Positions 24,137 through 34,342 of a stretch of DNA of 64,000 nucleotides are shown here, piece after piece. The stretch is from an uncultured Acidovorax sp. (GTDB taxonomy: Bacteria > Pseudomonadota > Gammaproteobacteria > Burkholderiales > Burkholderiaceae_C): contig CAJYKV010000024.1 in assembly GCA_913774955.1 (NCBI GenBank), positions 124,001 through 188,000 on the forward strand, read 5' to 3'. Each line of letters begins with the position of its first letter. The stretch's first letter is position 1. A model generated the notes under the pieces. It was not told where the DNA came from. It was given only the letters and a program-made list of their open reading frames with translations, and did no database searches. The position numbers and the translations under genes were made by a program.

Positions 24137-25534
24137 ATGGACGACAGGCCCCTGCCCCCGGGTCCCGCAGGCTCGCCGATCACCGGCAATCTCACGGAGT
24201 ACACGGAAGACCCCCTTGGTTTCCTTCTGCGCTGCGCGTGGGAGCACGGCGACGTCGTGCGGCTGTCGCGGGGCTCGTTCCTCGTGAGCCACCCGGAGCT
24301 CGTGCGGCGCGTACTGCACGACAAGGAAGGCACCTTCGAGAAAAAAGACCCAGTCCGGCACAGAAACCACTCCGCCTTTCCAGCCTCGGTGATGAACAGT
24401 GCCGGCCAGGACTGGCAGGACAAGAAGCGCAGCCTGCAACCCGCCTTCCAGCCGGTGGTGCTGGGCGAGGCGCTGGAACGCTCGGAGTCCGCCCTGGATG
24501 CCTTCATCGAGGCCTGGAGGCGCACCCCGCCCGCTGACCACGCTGCCCTCCCCCACGCCGATAACGCTGATACCGCGGCGACAGTCCATACCGGCGAACC
24601 CGTTGCCGCCGCCTCTGCCATCGACGTGCGCCAGGCCATGCAGCGCCTCTGCATGGACATGGGCTCCGCCGCCCTGCTGGGCATGCCGCTGGAGGACGAA
24701 GAGACCACCCGCATCCTGCAGACGACCGAGGCGATCATGGCGCTGACGCGCAGCCCGGTCCGCCTTCCAGCCTTCCTTCCCACGCCCGCCAATCTCCGCC
24801 TGCGCCGCGCCCGCGCCGACCTCGACGCAAGCCTTGAGCAGATCATCGCCCGCTTCCGCGCGGCATTCCCCCGCCCGCGCTGCCTGCTGGGCACGTTGCT
24901 GGAGCATGGTGCGGGCACCGGCGCATGCGCCTGGCTGCGCGACGAACTCGCCACCATGGTGATGTCGGGCCTGGAGCCGATGGCCGATGCGCTGACCTGG
25001 ACGCTGCACCTGCTCTCGCTCCATGGCGACGCCCAGCAGCGTCTGGCCGACGAGGTCCGCGAGCCCGCCGTGGGCATCGGCCGTGGCGTCGGCACGGGCG
25101 CGGAGCCCGGCTTCGCCAGCGCGGTGGTGAAGGAATCGCTGCGGCTCTACCCGCCGGCATGGATGACCGCGCGCATCGCCGTGCGCGACACCACGCTCGG
25201 CGGCTTCCGCGTTCCGGCAGGCACGCAAGTGAACGTCAGCCCCTGGGTCATGCACCACGACCCGCGCTTCTTCGAGCGGCCGAACGCCTTCCTGCCGCAG
25301 CGCTGGATGGACGCCGCACACGACGCCGCGCTGCGGCAGGCGTATCTGCCGTTCGGGAGCGGGCCGAGGAAGTGCATCGGCGATCAGCTCGCGCTGCGCC
25401 AGATCACCGGCGCCGTCGCGGCCATCGTGCGTGTGTTCCGCCTGTCACCGCAAGCGGGCGCGGAAGTGCGTCCGTATCCCGCGCTGGTGCTGCGCCCGCT
25501 CGGGGTGCGGCTGTTCATCGAGCCCCGGGGATGA
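24137..25534 (+). CDS. Cytochrome P450, candidate RiPP-modifying enzyme
   Basis: A 465-residue soluble P450. It starts with the usual Pro-rich turn LPPGPAGSPITGN. ExxR is E333-S-L-R336 (KESLRLYPP), and the heme loop is PFGSGPRKCIGDQ with Cys413. The I-helix motif, normally A/G-G-x-D/E-T, reads S277-G-L-E280-P281, so the oxygen-activating Thr is replaced by Pro. A Pro/Ala/His-rich insertion lies near residues 130-162. No ribosome-binding site precedes the ATG; the bases before it are a terminator T tract. Next to the Tyr-x-Tyr peptide gene, it probably forms an aryl crosslink. A detoxifying P450 is the alternative. No ferredoxin or reductase gene is adjacent. Confidence 0.9.
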   Translation: MDDRPLPPGPAGSPITGNLTEYTEDPLGFLLRCAWEHGDVVRLSRGSFLVSHPELVRRVLHDKEGTFEKKDPVRHRNHSAFPASVMNSAGQDWQDKKRSLQPAFQPVVLGEALERSESALDAFIEAWRRTPPADHAALPHADNADTAATVHTGEPVAAASAIDVRQAMQRLCMDMGSAALLGMPLEDEETTRILQTTEAIMALTRSPVRLPAFLPTPANLRLRRARADLDASLEQIIARFRAAFPRPRCLLGTLLEHGAGTGACAWLRDELATMVMSGLEPMADALTWTLHLLSLHGDAQQRLADEVREPAVGIGRGVGTGAEPGFASAVVKESLRLYPPAWMTARIAVRDTTLGGFRVPAGTQVNVSPWVMHHDPRFFERPNAFLPQRWMDAAHDAALRQAYLPFGSGPRKCIGDQLALRQITGAVAAIVRVFRLSPQAGAEVRPYPALVLRPLGVRLFIEPRG

Positions 25535-25593
25535 ATTCGCCTCCACGGGCCGCGGCCGGCAAGCCACCGCAGTGACATGGACGGCACGGGCCG

Positions 25594-27534
25594 TCAGGTG
25601 CGCGCCTTGCCCGCCCTGCTGCCCGCACCCTTCGCCCTGGCCCCAGGCGGGCCGGGCAGCACCTTGAGCGCCCCCTCGGCCATGAGTTTGTCGCGCACGC
25701 GGCGCGTCATCGATTGCGTGCTGCCGTCCGGTGCGGTGAACAGGAACAGCGTGTGGTGCGGGCTCGCCCAGGTGAGCTGCGTGTGCACGGTGCGGTGGTT
25801 GGTGATCAGTTCCGCCCAGCCGCCGATCGCGAGCTCCACACCGGCAGCAGCGCCATCGGCGGCAACGCCGACGTCCCCCTCCGATGCCGATGCCGATGCC
25901 GGAGATTCAGCGCCAGTGTCCGCGACCTCTTCGCTGCCTTCATGCAGCACCGCGGCCTGCGCAGCGGCGGTGAGGTGCAGCTCGGCCACGCGGTCGAGCA
26001 CGGCGGCGATCATGTCCGGATCGTGGCCGATGCAGTCCAGGCCTTCCCGGAGGATGCGCTGAACGTGCGCGGCGGCCGGATCGAGGCGCTCGGGCGACTG
26101 GGCCGCAAGCTCGGGCCGGGCCAGCCAGAACAGTTCGTTCACGGCGGCGAGGTAGCCGCCGGGATCGTCCTCGCCGGGCCGGTCGTCCTGGGCACGGGCC
26201 GCCACGTCGGCCCAGGGGCCCGCGGCAAACTCCACGATGTCCGCGGGCAGGTGCTCCGCGCGGGCCAGCACGCGGATGCCGGCGGAGACGCGGTGCGACA
26301 GTTCCTCGCGGCGCGTGAGTTCCAGGGCCACGGCGTGCGCCTGCTCTTTGCGGTCGCGGTGCAGCCGCTCCTCCGCGGCCCAGCCCGCCTCCAGCTCCGC
26401 GAGGGCCGTGGTGAAGGTGTCCGCCGATTGCGAGTTGCCGGCCAGCACGCTCGCCACCGCGTGGTCCATGAACCGCGCGAAGCCCGTGAAACCGTCGGCA
26501 TCTTCCGAATCGAAGGCCAGCGCGCGCTGCGTGAGCGCGTCCAGCAGGCGGCGCGCGGGATGCTGGTCGTCGGTGAAGAAGCGGGGGTCGTGCCACATCA
26601 GCCGCTGCAATGCCGGGCGCAGTTCCAGCAGGGAGCGCTGCACCGGGCGCAGCAGCCGGTCGTCGTGCGCGATGTCGTCCATCATGCGGTTGACCACTTC
26701 GCAGGCGGCGGGCGACTGCGGCTTCCGTTGCCCAGGAGTGGGAGCGGCGGGGGACGAAGCGGCCCATGGTGCGGCGGCCGGAAGACCGCTGGCCGCGGGC
26801 AGGCTTTGCGCGATGCCCGGATTGGCCACCAGCGCGCCGCGGGCCGGGCGCGCCCCCGTCGTGCGGCCGGGGACCGCATGGCCCGCAGACTCCACGCCAT
26901 CCGCCCGCAGGCGGGACAGGGCCTCTTGGTAGGCGGGGACGAGCTGCGTGGCGAGCGCGTCGCGCAGGGGCTCCATCCAGATCGCGCGCACGTCGGGCGC
27001 CACGCCCGTCGCGCCCACCACCTGCTGCAGGGCGCGGATGTAGTTCTCGGGGCGCAGTGGATTGAGCTCGGGCTGCACCTGGGGCAGACCCTGCGCGGCG
27101 CTCACCAGGGCATCCAGTTCCGCCAGCACGGACGCGGTGGCGTGCAGCGCGGTGTGCTGCGCGCGGGCCAGCTCCACCTGCGCCGTCACCTCGGCCTCGT
27201 CCCTCAGCGACAGTTCAGCGAAATCCAGCGCCGAGGGCGGCGTCCATGGCACCCGCACTTCCGGGCCCGGGCCGTCGAAGCGCTCCCGCAGCGCCGCGGG
27301 GTAGTCTCGCACCAGGGCCGCCGCATGCTCCGCGAACACGTGCCGGGCACGTTCCAGCGCATCGCGCCGCCGCGGCTCGCGCGCGAGCAGCGCCTGCGCC
27401 TCCAGGACGCCTTTCACCACGTCCACCAGCACCTGCATCAACGGCCCGCCATCGCGGACGGCCGCCGCCACGCAGGCGCGCAGCGCGGTTCCGGCATCGG
27501 GCATGTCGTTCGCGCTGGGTGTGGAGGCAGACAT
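25594..27534 (-). CDS. DUF1631-family protein
   Basis: A 646-residue cytoplasmic protein that fits DUF1631, a family common in beta- and gammaproteobacteria. It is helical, Ala/Arg-rich, with a central segment NRMMDDIAHDDRLLRPVQRSL that leads into LQRLMWHDPRFFTDDQHPARRLL, the best-preserved family region. The C-terminal third has a Glu/Ala-rich acidic linker followed by WAELITNHRTVHTQLTWASPHHTLFLFT and a TRRVRDKLMAEG end. The role is unsettled; no enzyme motif is visible. It lies 69 bases downstream of ettA on the same strand and convergent with the P450 gene. Confidence 0.8.
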   Translation of the reverse strand: MSASTPSANDMPDAGTALRACVAAAVRDGGPLMQVLVDVVKGVLEAQALLAREPRRRDALERARHVFAEHAAALVRDYPAALRERFDGPGPEVRVPWTPPSALDFAELSLRDEAEVTAQVELARAQHTALHATASVLAELDALVSAAQGLPQVQPELNPLRPENYIRALQQVVGATGVAPDVRAIWMEPLRDALATQLVPAYQEALSRLRADGVESAGHAVPGRTTGARPARGALVANPGIAQSLPAASGLPAAAPWAASSPAAPTPGQRKPQSPAACEVVNRMMDDIAHDDRLLRPVQRSLLELRPALQRLMWHDPRFFTDDQHPARRLLDALTQRALAFDSEDADGFTGFARFMDHAVASVLAGNSQSADTFTTALAELEAGWAAEERLHRDRKEQAHAVALELTRREELSHRVSAGIRVLARAEHLPADIVEFAAGPWADVAARAQDDRPGEDDPGGYLAAVNELFWLARPELAAQSPERLDPAAAHVQRILREGLDCIGHDPDMIAAVLDRVAELHLTAAAQAAVLHEGSEEVADTGAESPASASASEGDVGVAADGAAAGVELAIGGWAELITNHRTVHTQLTWASPHHTLFLFTAPDGSTQSMTRRVRDKLMAEGALKVLPGPPGARAKGAGSRAGKART

Positions 27535-27603
27535 GGCGCGGTCGGCTCGAAGGGAGGTACGGGCTGCCGGGGGGTCGGTCGATGCCGGTGGAGCGGCAGC
27601 CCC

Positions 27604-29265
<1,662 letters not shown>

Positions 29266-29417
29266 TGGCTTTCTTTCCTAGGTATGGGTGGCGCCCGCCG
29301 CCGGGGCGGGCAGCGCCCGGCGTGCCCCGGTGCAAAGGGCCGCTCGGCAGGCGCGTGTGACGGCGATTATCGGATGCTTTGCGCCGGAAGGCCGCAACGC
29401 CCCCTGCGGGCGGCCCG

Positions 29418-29873
29418 CTAGCGCCCGGAAAGCTTGCGCGCCTCGTGCGTCCACTGGGCGGCGGCGCGCGCCAGTTCGGCGTGCAGCAGCGCATGGTCGA
29501 CGTGGGCGAGTTCGCTGCCGAGCAGGCTCGCGGCGGCCTGCCGCGCGGCCTCGGCGCGGGCCGCGTCCAGGTCGGCGTTGCGCACCGCCGTGTCCGCGAG
29601 CACCGTGACGCGCCCGGGCTGGATCTCGACGTAGCCGCCCGAGACATACACCTCCACGTGCTCGCCGGCCGGGGTTTCGATGTGCACGAAGCCCGCGCGC
29701 AGCCGCGTGAGCAGCGGCGTGTGGCCGTGCAGCACCCCGAAGGCGCCCTCCGCGCCCGGCAGGCCCACCACGCGCACGGCGCCGGACCACACCTGGCCCT
29801 CCATGTGGGCGATGTCCAGTTGCAGCGCGCCAGGGGAGGCGTCGGCGGGCGAAGGCGATGGCGTCGAAGGCAT
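29418..29873 (-). CDS. Orphan F-type ATP synthase epsilon-subunit-like protein
   Basis: A 151-residue protein with the epsilon N-terminal beta-sandwich: LDIAHMEGQVWSGAVRVVGLPGAEGAFGVLHGHTPLL, then GFVHIETPAGEHVEVYVSGGYVEIQPGRVTVLADTA, and a C-terminal helical hairpin. The pattern EGAFGVLHGHTPLL is the conserved epsilon turn. Unlike the normal atpC gene it stands alone, with no atpIBEFHAGD genes nearby, and has a longer Ser/Pro N-terminal tail. The start ATG at 29873 is chosen because upstream residues lie in non-conserved sequence. It may be a paralogue that modulates ATP synthase or part of an alternative complex. Confidence 0.8.
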   Translation of the reverse strand: MPSTPSPSPADASPGALQLDIAHMEGQVWSGAVRVVGLPGAEGAFGVLHGHTPLLTRLRAGFVHIETPAGEHVEVYVSGGYVEIQPGRVTVLADTAVRNADLDAARAEAARQAAASLLGSELAHVDHALLHAELARAAAQWTHEARKLSGR

Positions 29874-30194
29874 GGGATCGTGGAGCCGCCGCTGCGCCGA
29901 GGCGCTCCGGCAGGGCAAAGCGCCAGTCTACGCCCCGGGTGGGCGGGCCGGTGCCCGTGCCCGCGCGCTGGATGCGGTCTGGCGCACGCTGCGGTGCTTC
30001 TCATGCCACAATAGCGCCTCAGCCGCCGGCTCCAGTGACCGGCGGCCTCAGCAACCTGCTGGGGACGAGGAAGCCGCCGCGCGGTGTTCCGGCTCCCATT
30101 CGTGAATCCCATCTGCCTTTGACTGGACGCAGCCCTTCCCCCGGGCCCTGCGACAGGCCGATGCCTCCCGCGCCCGGAGAGGGCGCTTCCTTCA
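29874..30194. other. Divergent intergenic region between epsilon-like gene and rhlE
   Basis: About 320 bases without a gene. It should carry the promoters of the divergent genes on both sides. The most obvious structure is a perfect hairpin at 30022-30046 in the rhlE leader. A CACAAT at 30006-30011 resembles a -10 element, but no good -35 partner was found. Confidence 0.55.
30022..30046 (+). promoter_or_regulatory. Hairpin in the rhlE leader
   Basis: GCCGCCGG and CCGGCGGC form an eight-base-pair stem with a nine-base loop, about 150 bases upstream of the rhlE start. DEAD-box helicase mRNAs often have structured leaders linked to autoregulation or cold response; whether this one does is not known. 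Confidence 0.4.
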
Positions 30195-32036
30195 ATGACT
30201 TTTGACGAACTGAACCTGGCCCCGGCCATTCTGAAAGCCGTGCACGAGCAGGGCTACGAGACCCCGACCCCCATCCAGGCCCAGGCCATCCCCGCCGTCC
30301 TTGCGGGCCACGACCTCCTCGCCGGCGCCCAGACCGGCACCGGCAAGACGGCGGCCTTCACGCTGCCCATGCTGCACCGCCTCTCGGAAGGCACCGCCCC
30401 CAAGAGCAAGTTCGGCGGCAAGGGCGTGCGCGCCCTGGTGCTCACCCCCACGCGCGAACTCGCCGCCCAGGTCGAGGAATCCGTGCGCCAGTACGGCAAG
30501 TACCTCGACATCCACTCCACCGTCGTCTTCGGCGGCGTGGGCATGAACCCGCAGATCGACCGCATCAAGCGCGGCGTCGACGTGCTCGTGGCCACCCCGG
30601 GCCGCCTGCTGGACCTGCAGCAGCAGGGCTTCCTCGACCTGTCCACCGTCGAGATCCTGGTGCTGGACGAAGCCGACCGCATGCTGGACATGGGCTTCAT
30701 CCACGACGTGAAGAAGATCCTGGCGCTGATGTCGCGCGACAAGCAGAGCCTGCTGTTCTCCGCCACCTTCAGCGACGAGATCCGCGAACTGGCCGGCACG
30801 CTGCTGAAGAACCCGCAGAGCATCCAGGTCACTCCGCGCAACACCACGGTGCAGCGCATCACCCAGGTGATCCACCCGGTGGGCCGCGGCAAGAAGAAGC
30901 AGGTGCTGCTGCACATCATCCAGGAACACAACTGGAGCCAGGTGCTGGTGTTCACGCGCACCAAGTTCGGCGCCAACAACGTGGCCGAATTCCTCACGAA
31001 GAACGGCGTCAACGCGATGGCGCTGCACGGCAACAAGAGCCAGAGCGCCCGCACGCAGGCCCTGGCCGGCTTCAAGAGCGGCGACATCCGCGCCTTGGTG
31101 GCCACCGACATCGCCGCGCGCGGCATCGACATCGACGAGCTGCCGCACGTCGTCAACTACGAAATCCCCAACGTGCCCGAAGACTACGTGCACCGCATCG
31201 GCCGCACCGGCCGCGCGGGTGCGAGCGGCGAGGCCGTGAGCCTGGTCTGCATGGACGAAGAAGGCTTCATGATGGAGATCGAGCGCTTCACCAAGCAGGA
31301 TATTCCCGTGCAGGTGCTCGAGGGCTTCGGCCCCGAAGCCGGCGAGAAGGCCGAGCCGATCGCCATGGGACGCCAGACCATCTGGGGCGGCGCCGGCAAG
31401 CCGCCGAGCCGCGACGTCATGCAGGCAGCCGCCAAGGCGGCCCGCAGCGAGATGATGGAACGCATCCGCACGAACAAGGCGGCGCAGGGCGAGCGCAGCG
31501 GCGGCGGCAAGTCCGGCGGCGGACGCGGCCAGTCCCAGGCCGGCCAGGGTGACGGCGGCGGCAACGGCGGCGGCCAGAAGCCCCCGCGCAGCCGCGGCGG
31601 CGCCGCCGCACAGGGCAACGGCCCGCGTGCCGGCGGCCACGGCGGCCAGCAGCGCGGCTACGGCAACGGCAACGGCAATGGTGGCGGCAACGCCGGCAAC
31701 GCACCGCGCGGCAACCGCGCTCCCCGCGCCGAAGGCGGCGGCGGTGGCGGCCACCGCTCCGACGACCTGCAGCCGCGGCGCGAGAACGCCCATCTGGGCA
31801 CGCAGCTCGGCACGCACCTGGGCCCCGCGCGCCACGGCGGCGGCGGTGGCGGCGGCCAGCCCGATCCGATGCGCACCAGCGTGGACAGCATGTCCAGCGG
31901 CCGGCGCGGCGGCGGCGGCTTCCGCAGCGGTGGCGGCGGTGGTGGTGGCTACGGCGGTGGCGGCGGCGGCGGTTACGGCGGTGGCCGTGGCGGCAACCGC
32001 GGCCCGCGCGGCGGCGGCGGTGGCTACGGGCGCTGA
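30195..32036 (+). CDS. rhlE: DEAD-box ATP-dependent RNA helicase RhlE
   Basis: A 613-residue RNA helicase. The Q motif is [26 protein letters not shown], motif I is AQTGTGKT (residues 45-52), motif Ia PTRELAAQ, motif II DEAD (158-161), motif III SAT (189-191) and motif [12 protein letters not shown] (about 334). The unusual part is the long C-terminal tail from about residue 430, made of Gly, Arg, Asn and Gln with RGG-like and GGGY repeats, which would bind RNA loosely and favour condensates. RhlE-class helicases act in ribosome maturation and RNA decay, especially in the cold. It is monocistronic. Confidence 0.95.
   Translation: MTFDELNLAPAILKAVHEQGYETPTPIQAQAIPAVLAGHDLLAGAQTGTGKTAAFTLPMLHRLSEGTAPKSKFGGKGVRALVLTPTRELAAQVEESVRQYGKYLDIHSTVVFGGVGMNPQIDRIKRGVDVLVATPGRLLDLQQQGFLDLSTVEILVLDEADRMLDMGFIHDVKKILALMSRDKQSLLFSATFSDEIRELAGTLLKNPQSIQVTPRNTTVQRITQVIHPVGRGKKKQVLLHIIQEHNWSQVLVFTRTKFGANNVAEFLTKNGVNAMALHGNKSQSARTQALAGFKSGDIRALVATDIAARGIDIDELPHVVNYEIPNVPEDYVHRIGRTGRAGASGEAVSLVCMDEEGFMMEIERFTKQDIPVQVLEGFGPEAGEKAEPIAMGRQTIWGGAGKPPSRDVMQAAAKAARSEMMERIRTNKAAQGERSGGGKSGGGRGQSQAGQGDGGGNGGGQKPPRSRGGAAAQGNGPRAGGHGGQQRGYGNGNGNGGGNAGNAPRGNRAPRAEGGGGGGHRSDDLQPRRENAHLGTQLGTHLGPARHGGGGGGGQPDPMRTSVDSMSSGRRGGGGFRSGGGGGGGYGGGGGGGYGGGRGGNRGPRGGGGGYGR
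31490..32033 (+). repeat. Low-complexity Gly-rich coding region of rhlE
   Basis: The 3' part of rhlE is a run of GGC-rich imperfect repeats that encode GGG, GGY, RGG and NGNG units, reaching nearly pure glycine toward the end ([18 protein letters not shown]). Such DNA is prone to length variation between strains and to assembly errors. Confidence 0.85.
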
Positions 32037-32314
32037 GTCCCGGAGCATCCCTCCCCTCGTTCTTCCATGACGGCGCAGGCCTCTCCAGGCCCTGCGCATC
32101 GTGCCCACGGCGTGGCACGGGCGGTCTTTCCAGGCCGTTCCGTGCCGCGCCGTTTGCTTTGGCGGGCACCCTCTGCGGGCGCGGCCGGCGTGGCGGGCCA
32201 CGGTTGCGCCCCGGCAGGGCGGCACACGGGGCTGCCACCGACACGGCCGGACCGCAACGGCGGGTAACATCGGCCCCGCCAGCCACAGCCGGCCCTTGCG
32301 GCCTGAGACCGACC

Positions 32315-34186
32315 ATGAACCAGCCCTTCGACGCCCTCCGCCCCTTCAGGCCCGCTGCCGCCCTGCCGCCCCGCACGCTGCTGGGCCCGCTCGTGCTGGC
32401 CATCGCCGTGCTGGCGGCCGGCTGCGCCAGCACCCCGCTGCCGCCCTGGCCCGCCAACGCGCCGACGCCCCTGCCCTCCACCGCCCAGACGCGGCCGGCG
32501 ACGACGACGCCCCGCACGGTGCCGCCGCCGCTCGGCACCACGCGCGCCGAAGTCGTCACCACCCCGATCGCGACCAGCCCGCTGCTGCAGCCGCCAGCGG
32601 ATGCCGCGGGCGCCCCCCAGGCGCCCGCCGCCACACCCGCCGATCCGCTGCCGTACAGCGCTGCCGTGGCGGCCCGCTTCCCCGATCCGGCCGTGCGCTA
32701 CGACACGCCCGGCCTTGCGGATGGCCGCCGCGCCTTCACGACCAATGCCGAGGCATCGCAATGGCTGCGCAGCCTCGCGCCCCAGGCGGGCAGCGCCACC
32801 AAGACGGCGGTGATCGAGTGGGGCCGCTCGCAGCGCGGCACGCCGCTGGAGGCGCTGGTCGCCACGCGCGGCGCGGGCACCTCGCTGCAGGACCTGGACG
32901 CGAGCGGCCGGCCCACCGTGGTGCTGATCGGCCAGCAGCACGGCGACGAGCCCGCAGGCTCGGAAGCGCTGCTGGTGATCGCGCGCGAGCTCACCCAGGG
33001 CCTGCTGGAGCCGCTGCTGGACCGCATCAACGTCGTCGTCGTGCCGCGCGCCAACCCCGACGGCGCCGAGGCCGGCACCCGCGTGACGGCCAACGGCACC
33101 GACATGAATCGCGACCACCTGCTGCTCACCACGCCCGAGGCCCAGGGCCTGGCGCGGCTGGTGCGCGACTACCGCCCCATCGCCATCGTCGATGCGCACG
33201 AATACACGGTGACGGGCCGCTTCCTGGAGAAGTTCGGCGGCATCCAGCGCTACGACGCCCTGCTGCAGTACGCCACCACCGCCAACGTGCCGGAATTCCT
33301 CACCAAGGCCTCGCGCGAGTGGTACCACCAGCCCATGGTCGCCGCCCTGCAGGGCCAGGGCCTGACCAGCGAGTGGTACTACACCACCTCCACCGATCCG
33401 GCGGACCGCCGCGTCTCCATGGGCGGCACGCGGCCCGACACCGGCCGCAACGTGAACGGCCTGAAGAACGCGGTCAGCCTGCTGGTGGAAACGCGCGGCG
33501 TGGGCATCGGCCGCACGCACATCCAGCGCCGCGTGCACACCCAGGTGACGGCGCTCACGAGCGCCCTGCGCAGCACCGCGGAGCGCTCGGCCAACCTGGA
33601 GCAGGTGCGCTCCTTCGTGGCGCGCGACACGGTCGCCCAGGCCTGCCGCGGCGAGGTCGCGATCGACGCCGGCCCCACGGCCACCCAGCGCGACCTGACG
33701 ATGCTCGACCCCGACACCGGGGCCGACAAGACGGTGCGCGTGGAATGGAACTCGTCGCTGGACCTGCGCACCCTCGCCAGCCGCCCCCGTCCCTGCGGCT
33801 ACTGGCTCAGCCCCTCCGCCACCGAGGCGGTGGACCACCTGAAAATGCTGGGCCTGCAGGTGATGCGCGTGGCCGAACAGGGCTCGCTGCTGGCGGACAC
33901 CTACCGCGAGACCGCGCGCGACACCGCCGTGCGCGAGGACGTGCGCGGCACCGTGGCCGGCGCGGCAGGCACCGTCCGCGTGAAGGTGGACACCGTGCGC
34001 ACCGCGATCGATGCGCCCGCCGGCAGCTTCTACGTGCCGCTCAACCAGCCGCTCGCCAACCTGGCCGTCGCGGCACTGGAGCCGGACACGCAGAACAGCT
34101 ACTTTGCGAACCGGCTCATCGGCACCCTCGGCGACACGGCCCGGGTGATGGGCACGCCCACGCTGGTGTTCGAGGAACCGGACTGA
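32315..34186 (+). CDS. M14-type zinc carboxypeptidase-like lipoprotein
   Basis: A 623-residue envelope protein. The lipobox VLAAGC places the lipidated Cys at residue 37, followed by about 90 residues of Pro/Ala/Thr linker. The M14 domain shows zinc ligands in GQQHGDEPAGSEAL (H-G-D-E), substrate-binding NPDG and MNRDH, the third ligand in IVDAHEYTV, and the catalytic Glu probably in VETRGVGIGR. The remaining 200 residues form a C-terminal domain of unknown type. It probably trims peptides or peptidoglycan at the outer membrane or periplasm. It stands alone. Confidence 0.85.
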   Translation: MNQPFDALRPFRPAAALPPRTLLGPLVLAIAVLAAGCASTPLPPWPANAPTPLPSTAQTRPATTTPRTVPPPLGTTRAEVVTTPIATSPLLQPPADAAGAPQAPAATPADPLPYSAAVAARFPDPAVRYDTPGLADGRRAFTTNAEASQWLRSLAPQAGSATKTAVIEWGRSQRGTPLEALVATRGAGTSLQDLDASGRPTVVLIGQQHGDEPAGSEALLVIARELTQGLLEPLLDRINVVVVPRANPDGAEAGTRVTANGTDMNRDHLLLTTPEAQGLARLVRDYRPIAIVDAHEYTVTGRFLEKFGGIQRYDALLQYATTANVPEFLTKASREWYHQPMVAALQGQGLTSEWYYTTSTDPADRRVSMGGTRPDTGRNVNGLKNAVSLLVETRGVGIGRTHIQRRVHTQVTALTSALRSTAERSANLEQVRSFVARDTVAQACRGEVAIDAGPTATQRDLTMLDPDTGADKTVRVEWNSSLDLRTLASRPRPCGYWLSPSATEAVDHLKMLGLQVMRVAEQGSLLADTYRETARDTAVREDVRGTVAGAAGTVRVKVDTVRTAIDAPAGSFYVPLNQPLANLAVAALEPDTQNSYFANRLIGTLGDTARVMGTPTLVFEEPD

Positions 34187-34342
34187 CCGCCGGCGGGCGC
34201 CCGGCCGCGGCCTCCGCCGGGTTCGGGTCAGAGCGGCCCACACGACCCAGCGAAGCGGTTCTGGCGAGGCGCCGCATCGCAGGCAGTACGAGTAATACGA
34301 CACGATGCGGCAACGACGCCAGAAGGGTCGTGCCAGCCGCTC

